Positions 54,901-64,000 of a stretch of DNA of 64,000 bases are shown piece by piece; within the stretch, counting starts at the first letter, position 1, and each line of letters starts with the position of its first letter. The stretch covers positions 112,660,183-112,724,182 of the forward strand of contig OY998180.1 of assembly GCA_963921935.1 (NCBI GenBank). The letters are read 5' to 3'. Both the position numbers and the translations under genes were made by a program. The notes under the pieces are model-generated. The model saw only the letters and a list, made by a program, of their open reading frames with translations, was not told the origin of the DNA and made no database searches. This stretch comes from Galeruca laticollis. Its lineage: Eukaryota > Arthropoda > Insecta > Coleoptera > Chrysomelidae.

Positions 54901-56533
54901 TATCCCATGAGCAAACCTGATCTTTCATGTAGATATAAATGGAATTGTCCATAAAGGGCAATGAAATAGGTCCATTGTTTTCGATCCATTCATATCTGAA
55001 CAAATAAAACACTATTATTAGTAGAGCATCAAAGGGGATTCTAAAGCGGAAGTACAAAGTCCTAGTCCAGCGAATGAAGCCTCTGTGCGATAAGCCCGAC
55101 ATCGGGCTTAGAACGATACGCAAGTTCAATATACAGAGCGTTTTATATCAGGAAGATCTTAAGATCAAGTTTGATTCAGATTTGCCAAATACTATTTTGT
55201 GACGTGTCAATGTCAAGAATCTTTAACATATAACTTTGTTATTATTGACAGGATTTATAAGAAGCAAATAATTTTATTGGGAATTAACTCAGTGTTTTGG
55301 GTATGTTACAACCTGTATAATTATTTGTATCTCTTATGGTGGTTGTATAGAAATGACCGTTATAGTAATGAGAGCATAGTAATAAATGTCACTTTAATTG
55401 GTTTCTTGCTGTTCATACCCAGAATCTAAACGGTCTTTTTATACAACTGCTATGAAAAGAAAAGTATTCCTCATAGCTCACATCATTGCTCATACTGTGA
55501 GAAATAGTCTGGCGAGCGCAGGAAGGAACCGCGCGCTGTGTCAGTTACTCACACACGATCTCCCTATAACCGCGCATAAATCGTTTTTAGGAAGAATTTT
55601 TTTGTCACACAGCCATGATAGATATTAAATGACGCAATACATTCAGTAAAAAAATTAGGAATTTCATTAATTACTTGAGAAGTGTATGTTAAGAACATAA
55701 ATTCACAAAATTAGTTGAGTTCATTTCAACTCCAATGACTTCCTCATTATCGTCGTTATCGGAGCAGATGTTCTCGTCCCAAAAATAATCAGACATTTCG
55801 CACTTCTTATCAATGTCACCGTCTGGAAGTACACGGACAATAAATTGCTTGAGTAATATTATAATTTTATAATTAACTGGTTAATGACAGTAAATCTTCT
55901 CATATACAATTTAGCAAAGTAAACAGTTAACATATAATTTTCTATACATTCGCTTTGAGCTACTTCTAAAGTGATATACTACACCGTTTCCGGAATCTGC
56001 TAACCTCGATCAGTGGAATATCAGCTTTCTCGCAAACTCTTCCTAGCCGTAATCTGGCGTCGAAAATGTAGATGTTGCTTCCCGATAGCTAGTTCGCCAT
56101 GGATAAGCAATATATGATGTTTTCTTCAAATGCATTTGCAGTTCTCTTTTGCATAACGGCATTGCACAGCCTACTTTATTGAAATTCTACTCTGAAATTT
56201 CTTTTTTATTGTCAACTGTATGCATACGGTTAAAGGTCGCTAACTGCGCTTCATAAACATAAGTAATCGTTTTGAAAACATACATTTTGCATACATATGA
56301 CTCAAGTGTATCGAACCCTTTTTCGTCGTAGGTTCGTATGCCCCTTACTTGCATAAAGGTATCCCATATTTTATCGTCAATCATTAATAAAGTTAAAGAA
56401 GCCATTTTCATTTACTTTAAAAATCCGGGTGTTTGACTTCCCTTAGACTATCTATAATTTTCATTATTTTCCTGCGTGATAGACAACCCAAACAACAAGC
56501 TCTTGTAATCGTGGTTGCGTTTAAGGTCTCGTG
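54901..56533. other. Unassigned stretch
   Basis: Short frames (54881-55129 minus, 55199-55429 plus, 55398-55628 plus, 56187-56411 minus) show no motif I recognise. No element ends are visible. The stretch ends at the first unit of the 259-bp satellite. Confidence 0.4.
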
Positions 56534-59500
56534 ACTATATATGTAGAATTCCGCGATATTCACCGATAATAACAGATATATGGTCAATGTTTGAAGTTTC
56601 AAGTCCGATTCAGAAAAATGCAAGTATTTTGGGCAAAACTAAGGCCAGATCTCATGTTTTACCATATTTTGTACTTCTATGCGCATTATAACTTGCTGTT
56701 TAGCGATATAGTCCATTCTGCTGATAATTAGCTCTGTTTATCGAGAACTGGGAACAATAACCGACATTTAGATATATTGAGCGTAATCTAGCACTATATA
56801 TGTAGAATTCCGCGATATTCACCGATAATAACAGATATATGGTTAATGTTTGAAGTTTCAAGTCCGATTCAGAAAAATGCATGTATTTTGGGCAAAATTA
56901 ACGCCAGATCTCATGTTTTACCATATTTTGTACTTCTATGCGCATTATAACTTGCTGTTTAGCGATTTAGTCCATTCTGCTGATAATTAGCTCTGTTTAT
57001 CGAGAACTGGGAACAATAACCAACATTTAGATATATTGAGCCTAATCTAGCACTATATATGTAGAATTCCGCGATATTCACCGATAATAACAGATATATG
57101 GTCAATGTTTGAAGTTTCGAGTCAGATTCAGAAAAATGCATGTATTTTGTGCAAAACTAACGCCAGATCTCATGTTTTACCATATTTTGTACTTCTATGC
57201 GCATTATAACTTGCTGTTTAGCGATTTAGTCCATTCTGCTGATAATTAGCTCTCTTTATCGAGAACTGGGAACAATAACCGACATTTAGATATATTGAGC
57301 CTAATCTAGCACTATATATGTAGAATTCCGCGATATTCACCGATAATAACAGATATATGGTCATTGTTTGAAGTTTCAAGTCCAATTCAGAAAAATGCAT
57401 GTATTTTGGGCAAAACTAAGGCCAGATCTCATGTTTTACCATATTTTGTACTTCTATGCGCATTATAACTTGCTGTTTAGCGATTTAGTCATTTCTGCTG
57501 ATAATTAGCTCTCTTTACCGAGAACTGGGAACAATAACCGACATTTAGATATATTGAGCCTAATCTAGCACTATATATGTAGAATTCCGCGATATTCACC
57601 GATAATAACAGATATATGGTCAATGTTTGAAGTTTCAAGTCCGATTCAGGAAAATGCATGTATTTTGGGCAAAACTAACGCCAGATCTCATGTTTTACCA
57701 TATTTTGTACTTCTATGCGCATTATAACTTGCTGTTTAGCGATTTAGTCCATTCTGCTGATAATTAGCTCTCTTTATCGAGAACTGGGAACAATAACCGA
57801 CATTTAGATATATTGAGCCTAATCTAGCACTATATATGTAGAATTCCGCGATATTCACCGATAATAACAGATATATGGTCAATGTTTGAAGTTTCAAGTC
57901 CGATTCAGAAAAATGCATGTATTTTGGGCAAAACTAACGCCAGATCTCATATTTTACCATATTTTGTACTTCTATGTGCATTATAACTTGCTGTTTAGCG
58001 ATTTAGTCCATTCTGCTGATAATTAGCTCTCTTTATCGAGAACTGGGAACAATAACCGACATTTAGATATATTGAGCGTAATCTAGCACTATATATGTAG
58101 AATTCCGCGATATTTACCGATAATAACAGATATATGGTCAATGTTTGAAGTTTCAAGTCCGATTCAGAAAAATGCATGTATTTTGGGCAAAACTAAGGCC
58201 AGATCTTATGTTTTACCATATTTTGTACTTCTATGCGCATTATAACTTGCTGTTTAGCGATTTAGTCATTTCTGCTGATAATTAGCTCTCTTTACCGAGA
58301 ACTGGGAACAATAACCGACATTTAGATATTTTGAGCCTAATCTAGCACTATATATGTAGAATTCCGCGATATTCACCGATAATAACAGATATATGGTCAA
58401 TGTTTGAAGTTTCAAGTCCGATTCAGAAAAATGCATGTATTTTGGGCAAAACTAAGGCCAGATCTCATGTTTTACCATATTTTGTACTTCTATGCGCATT
58501 ATAACTTGCCGTTTATCGATTTAGTCATTTCTGCTGATAATTAGCTCTCTTTACCGAGAACTGGGAACAATAGCCGACATTTAGATATATTGAGCCTAAT
58601 CTAGCACTATATATGTAGAATTCCGCGATATTCACCGATAATAACAGATATATGGTCAATGTTTGAAGTTTCAAGTCCGATTCAGAAAAATGCATGTATT
58701 TTGGGCAAAACTAAGGCCAGATCTCATGTTTTACCATATTTTGTACTTCTATGCGCATTATAACTTGCTGTTTAGCGATTTAGTCCATTCTGCTGATAAT
58801 TAGCTCTGTTTATCGAGAACTGGGAACAATAACCGACATTTAGATATATTGAGCCTAATCTAGCACTATATATGTAGAATTCCGCGATATTCACCAATAA
58901 TAACAGATATATGGTCAATGTTTGAAGTTTCAAGTCCGATTCAGAAAAATGCATGTATATTGGGCAAAACTAACGCCAGATCTCATGTTTTACCATATTT
59001 TGTACTTCTATGCGCATTATAACTTGCTGTTTAGCGATTTAGTCCATTCTGCTGATAATTAGCTCTCTTTATCGAGAACTGGGAACAATAACCGACATTT
59101 AGATATATTGAGCCTAATCTAGCACTATATATGTAGAATTCCGCGATATTCACCGATAATAACAGATATATGGTCAATGTTTGAAGTTTCAAGTCCGATT
59201 CAGAAAAATGCATGTATTTTGGGCAAAACTAACGCCAGATCTCATGTTTTACCATATTTTGTACTTCTATGCGCATTAAAACTTGCTGTTTAGCGATTTA
59301 GTCCATTCTGCTGATAATTAGCTCTCTTTATCGAGAACTGGGAACAATAACCGACATTTAGATATATTGAGTCTAATCTAGCACTATATATGTAGAATTC
59401 CGCGATATTCACCGATAATAACAGATATATGGTCAATGTTTGAAGTTTCAAGTCCGATTCAGAAAAATGCATGTATTTTGGGCAAAACTAAGGCCAGATC

Positions 59501-59637
59501 TCATGTTTTACCATATTTTGTACTTCTATGCGCATTATAACTTGCCGTTTATCGATTTAGTCATTTCTGCTGATAATTAGCTCTCTTCACCGAGAACTGG
59601 GAACAATAGCCGACATTTAGATATATTGAGCCTAATC
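56534..59637. repeat. 259-bp satellite, 12 tandem units
   Basis: ACTATATATGTAGAATTCCG recurs at 56534 and every 259 bp to 59383. Units are very similar, with shared variants: GTCATTTC against GTCCATTC, TTTACCG against TTTATCG, and AATAGCCG against AATAACCG. Units at about 58513 and 59549 share four rare variants, hinting at a 4-unit higher-order pattern. The recurring 60-codon minus-strand frame is a by-product and is broken in several units. The right edge has a half-similar ACATATAGAATTC at about 59650. Confidence 0.93.
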
Positions 59638-60091
59638 GAGAGTCTGCACATATAGAATTCAGGTGGTATAATTTATAATGGGGTTAAAATAATTCCATGT
59701 GCGGGTATTCATATTTTTTCTACGTTGATGAGTTATGAACAAGACAGCTGGTTATGGTATACGAGGCTGTGTTGGAGAGAGCTCTGAATATTATTTACAG
59801 GCGTTTGTGTTGACTGAATAAAACTTGAGGTAAGAAAATCTCTATTGTTACCGGTCATTTTGTATTCTCTTCAATTTGATATCAATTAAAACTCAATTTC
59901 AACCATTATTTCGGGATAAATTGTACAGTCCTACTGCTTAACACTCCACATCGAAGAATAGATCCATAATATCGGATAGTACACCGGGCTTTGCAAAATT
60001 TTTTGCCTAGATTTGTATAGAAAGTAGAAACATTTATGTCTCTCCATGTAAGTCCCACATCGATTGTCGCCCTTTACCGTCCTCGTTCGCT
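59638..60091. other. Unassigned spacer
   Basis: Nothing coding is recognised. AATAAA-like signals occur near 59819, but no upstream gene supports them. Confidence 0.4.
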
Positions 60092-60877
60092 TTGTTGGCA
60101 GCCAAAAATGCAACTGAAAAACCAATGTTTGATCAAGTTAAATATTCAAGTTTAATTATTGAAACAGATTTTGATGATAAAGTACAGCAATTGTACAGAT
60201 TTTCAGTAGCACAAGGTCGTTCATCAATAATAATCTTCAACTTTAACTTTTCAGAAAAGGTTGAGCATTTGTGGTCTTCTAGGGGATTAGACAACTATGC
60301 TCCCTATAAATCGTTCGGGGATTTATTTGAAGGCACAGCTTGGACATAGTATATTAACAATAAAAACTCATTTAGATCATGGGACGATATCGTCCAAATT
60401 AAAATCAGATTCCTTACCCTACAATTATGAATATGATTGGAAACTGGAGATTCAAAACAAAAGCCAAGGTCTAAACGAACGTGTCTCTTATTATATTTTT
60501 AATATGCTTGGTCTATTTAATAAACTACTAACCAAACCTAATGAAAATGCAATGACTACCACTATAAGTCGTAATTTGCTTCCACATTTGTTCAATCGAT
60601 TAGCTACGACAAAAACAAAAAGGTATCTGAACTTCAAACTGCTTGTAAGCAGATAGAAGATGCTAAAGATTGTACGAAACGTTACAAGCCACCACCTAAA
60701 TATGACTCGAATATATTAGAGCCGGATTTATGCTACAAAAACAATTATAATTTTTCTACAAATACCTCGAGCAAACCCAGTTCTAGCCAGATCAATAGTA
60801 TGCAAGAATCTACTACAATATTATCTGAAAAATACGGTTTCTCACAATCTTCTAAGAACATTTCGTTATTCCATTAG
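60092..60877 (+). pseudogene. Unidentified decayed coding region
   Basis: Three consecutive plus-strand frames look protein-like and touch or overlap: 60092-60349 (FDQVKYSSLIIETDFDDKVQ), 60297-60656 (NERVSYYIFNMLGLFNKLL, SRNLLPHLFNRLATTKTKR) and 60628-60877 (SELQTACKQIEDAKDCTKRY, KPPPKYDSNILEPDLC, ending KNISLFH). Amino-acid composition is soluble and ordinary. I do not recognise the family. It could be a host gene fragment, a DNA transposon protein or a viral relic. No introns, TIRs or LTRs are visible around it. Confidence 0.35.
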
Positions 60878-62748
60878 TAGAAAATTAACGAATACATTTC
60901 ATGAAAAAGTGAAGTATACCGACTAATTATCTTTGGATTTTTTCATATGCTAGTCACATTTTCTCTATTTCACTGTCCGCATTTTAAAAGCAGCAAAAGT
61001 TGTATTAGTGCCAGGTGAATCCATTTGGCATTTTCGAAAGTCATTCTGTCGATGCGCTTCTCTTTTTATAAAAATTGCTGACACGTGATTGGCCTAGCAA
61101 ACTGCCATACGATGACACTTCTACTAAAAGAACTCCTAATCATAAAATCGATGTTATATTCATATTTTCTCACAGAACAGTGCCGGCTACAGTTTTCTTT
61201 CTATACATATATATGATTCCTTCGAGCTACTGATCCTAAAACAAGATTCAGAATTCAGAAAAGATGGTGAATATTGAAGATAATGGTATAAGTGAGAACT
61301 AAACTTGAAAAAAGTGGCTGTCTGAAGGTCCAAGTTATTGATCCTAAGCAGGTATTCGTCCTGAATATGGAAATCGGGAAATAATATGGTGCCTATGATC
61401 ATGAAATAATTTCGAGATTATTTTATAATATTTTTCTACCTCTGACATGTTAAAACAATTCTATTATTCCCTTTTCGTATTTCCGTGTTCTATTTTATTT
61501 ATTTTTTTCAATCAATTTCATATGTTATATGGGCCGAAACAGTTCTGTCAGATTATTCGAAGGTATATTATCAGTACTTGCTAGCTGTCTAAGATTTATA
61601 AGAAAAATGATAGGTACATTTTTATTGAAACGAATAAACAAAATTCTGATGTGTAATTGATGAACAGACTTCAAGAGGTGTTAAGGAAGCGTACAAATGA
61701 CCCATGAATAATACGATAACATGGCGCATGTGTTATATCCCGACTATGTGCGCGATTTAGGAACATTTATATTTTTGGTCGTTTTAGGTATATTTGGGAG
61801 AAAAATCAGACGTTTTATCAATATAGTGATTGAAGGGATCTTGTAAATAAAAGTGGAAGCTTTTTTGAAAATCTCAATAATATGGCACAAGGAATATTGA
61901 GTTACATTTCCCCGTAAAACGTAACAGATGGCGGGGTTCACATCTTGCTAGATCTATTCTAATGATGAGTAAGTGAAATGAGTACCATAAATTGTAGGAA
62001 TGGAAAAATATCTATAATACCCACAATTGTTTTCCAACCTGCCACTTTATAAGATAAAGGTGCAAAAGCAATAAAAATTTCATAATCAATGCTGAAACGT
62101 CAGTCCCTTTTTCTTAATTTGGGTAAAATTTCCAATTAAGTTGAGTAAACATTTTAAAATCCAACAAAAAATATTCTTAAAAATATAGTCCTTGACGTAG
62201 CATACTTCATACAAGATAATTATTTCTAGTCCCCGTTCTTGGCTTCGAAATGCTTTAGCGATTTTATAAAATAACCAGTAACAACGGCGTCATTATGAAA
62301 ATAGGGAAAGAAAGTAATATTTTCCGTAGCATCTGGGTGAAACGGTTATATAATGATTACGTTAAGTTTATTTTTCTCCGTAAATAGATTTATTACTGAC
62401 GCCCGATAAAGTGATGCTTTTGTCTGGATCTATTGTGGCAATTATTCAATAGAGCCGAAGAGACATTTGAAAATGAGAAAATTACTTTTCGCTACATGAT
62501 AACTGAGATAGGAGTCAGTAACGTACGAGGAAAATTCCCCATATTCGAAAAATTGTGTTTTCTTTCTTTTCTTTCACTGGAAATTCGTAAAAATGTTTTG
62601 TCCGACTCCGGAGTACGAGTGCGTATTCTATTCAAAAGTTATTTTCGAAATCTATATAAATGATTGGCTGTAAATACAGGGTGATTTTTTGGTAGTTCTT
62701 TTCAGTGAATATTAATTAATAATTAAAATACGGAAATTTAGCTTTCCA
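60878..62748. other. Unassigned stretch
   Basis: AT-rich, with only short frames (61187-61402 and 61744-61941 minus; 62433-62663 plus) without recognisable motifs. I see no element structure. Confidence 0.4.
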
Positions 62749-62886
62749 ATGTATCTAAGATATTTAGTGCCTGCTGCCATTTTAGGTTACACTTATATAT
62801 TTTGGGTAGGACAACCTATAAACCAAACATCCGAAAAACACGAGCGTCAATTTTCAAGACATTCTGAATATTTAGAACACCCATAA
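62749..62886 (+). CDS. Small ORF with one membrane segment (hypothetical)
   Basis: A 45-codon frame from ATG (62749) to TAA (62884). The first 20 residues, MYLRYLVPAAILGYTYIFWV, form a basic-start hydrophobic helix, and the rest (INQTSEKHERQFSRHSEYLE) is polar and charged. This is the look of a small single-pass membrane or mitochondrial inner-membrane peptide. The size is also within chance expectation and no upstream promoter is evident. I do not recognise the family. Confidence 0.25.
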   Translation: MYLRYLVPAAILGYTYIFWVGQPINQTSEKHERQFSRHSEYLEHP

Positions 62887-63305
62887 GCAAACTGGGAAAA
62901 ATGTGAAATCAATGTGGGCATTATATACATACACACAGTTTATATTTCACAGAAAATCAGATTATTTTGACGTAGGAGTTGAAATGCAATAACCTTATCT
63001 GAATACGAAGATAATGTACAAAGGTTTCTATATTATAAGTTGCAACAAAAAGCAAAACTGTATAATATGCGAATATCCGTGAGAAAACAAAATCCTTTAC
63101 AGTATCCAGAGAACTAAGAAGATGCAACCGCGCGATCTATGATCAGAGTGTGGTAGAAGTGATGTCATTCAAATATAACACGCACTAGGGATCTAAAGGA
63201 GGAAATAGGAGCCCAGACAACAAAGGCATGATTAATATGACGGTAATTATTTTTGTACATCTTCTGTTACTGTACTCATTACTATAGTTATATCTATGCT
63301 CACCT
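62887..63305. other. Unassigned stretch
   Basis: No coding or repeat structure recognised between the small ORF and the LINE endonuclease fragment. Confidence 0.4.
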
Positions 63306-63525
63306 CCATTATCATGGAATCATAGAAAATGATCGATTGGATATATACAATATAGCAGGGTACAACTTATATCATTATGATAGCAAATTAAATCAAAATG
63401 ATGGGCTGGTAGTATATGTTAAATCTGCTCACAATTTTGAACATAGTATTATAAAACTGGGACCAACCAATGCCATAAAAGTTACAATAGATATGCACAG
63501 TAATACTAGTATCCTAATTTTGGCG

Positions 63526-63527
<2 letters not shown>
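63306..63527 (+). pseudogene. LINE endonuclease fragment
   Basis: The frame reads LDIYNIAGYNLYHYDSKLNQ, NDGLVVYVKSAHNF, IKLGPTNAIKVTIDMHSN and ILILAYY. This matches the middle of LINE endonucleases: the GY...Y....NDGLxxYxK block and then the strand before YRPP, as in LINE A (GLKGFNTVYNESSLNKNDGV). The match is lost at a TA repeat at 63528, so only about 75 residues remain. Confidence 0.65.

Positions 63528-63572
<45 letters not shown>
63528..63572. repeat. (TA)n microsatellite
   Basis: About 45 bp of TA repeat directly follows the LINE endonuclease fragment at ...GGCGTATTATATA. Confidence 0.88.
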
Positions 63573-63576
<4 letters not shown>

Positions 63577-64000
63577 CGGAAAAAAATACAAAAAAACGAG
63601 AAATTTACGAAATGATATGTATTCAAAATAACAAAAATGCTGTTAATTCCAAAATAGACACAAACAATTTGAGCAAAATCTATCACAATTTGATTAATTA
63701 ACAAAAAAAAGTACAAATCCAATCCACAGCATACAATTGAATTACTTTTTATTATACGTAGTCATAATTTCTACACCCTCTACAAATTAATTCATTGTCC
63801 GTTCATGTTTAATGCATTAAATCGCAAAACAAAAACGATAATAGATAATAAAATACATCAATTATCAATCTTGAAGTTGTTGTTTGTGTACCTCCAACTA
63901 ATTGAGTTGTTTTATTCAGGTCAAGTTGTTAATAAATTTTAAAATGTGACGTTTCCACTATGTGGGTAAAAAGATTCTTGTTCCAAATATCTGTAAGTAG
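63573..64000. other. Unassigned end of window
   Basis: AT-rich, with no recognised coding, repeat or element feature up to the window edge. Confidence 0.4.

Noticed and set aside
56534..59637. Regular 259-bp repeats with a repeated 60-codon frame could suggest a CRISPR-like array or a peptide gene family
   Set aside because: Units are contiguous with no spacers, and the frame is broken in several units. It is a eukaryotic tandem satellite.

Overview
The window looks like AT-rich insect nuclear DNA (arthropod; I cannot name the order) from a repeat-dense, probably heterochromatic region. I found no convincing intact single-copy host gene, and no tRNA, rRNA, CRISPR array or bacterial-type operon. 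Almost every recognisable open frame belongs to a transposable element, and nearly all of these are broken. The evidence for an insect is the combination of BEL/Pao elements, an env-bearing errantivirus, Penelope-like elements, several LINE families, mariner and pogo remnants, and 165-355 bp satellites.

Layout. 1-1.58 kb: no feature. 1.58-2.67 kb: mariner-like remnant joined to a miniature BEL derivative. 2.75-5.14 kb: complete but decayed pogo/Tigger-like DNA transposon with TIRs and a TA target duplication. 5.1-6.8 kb: unassigned. 6.8-12.1 kb: a satellite array whose first monomer was split by a hairpin MITE-like element and then by a 4.1 kb BEL/Pao element (minus strand, 5-bp TSD). 13.9-22.3 kb: RTE-like LINE (plus) interrupted inside its reverse transcriptase by a second LINE (minus, 16.8-21.4 kb). 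22.4-30.9 kb: minus-strand errantivirus with two 250-bp LTRs, gag, pol and env, inserted in a TA microsatellite and itself carrying an RNase-H-type LINE flanked by a ~108-bp duplication.

31.0-32.5 kb: 355-bp satellite that folds back on itself and runs directly into a head-to-head pair of Penelope-like elements (32.5-38.6 kb) with hammerhead-like cores in their terminal repeats. 38.9-45.2 kb: CR1/Jockey-group LINE (minus) interrupted by a 2.4 kb solo LTR. 45.4-49.7 kb: full-length-looking LINE (plus) flanked by a 121-bp duplication. 50.9-54.7 kb: the same satellite family as at 11.6 kb, with a 3.2 kb solo LTR inserted in its conserved tail. 56.5-59.6 kb: twelve-copy 259-bp satellite. 60.1-60.9 kb: unidentified decayed coding stretch. 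63.3-63.5 kb: LINE endonuclease fragment.

Nothing here works as a host pathway. The value lies in the nesting order, the precise junctions and target duplications, and a few structures that may be new: two related very long LTRs, unusually long LINE target duplications, the satellite with a conserved tail, and the Penelope/satellite fold-back with ribozyme-like cores.
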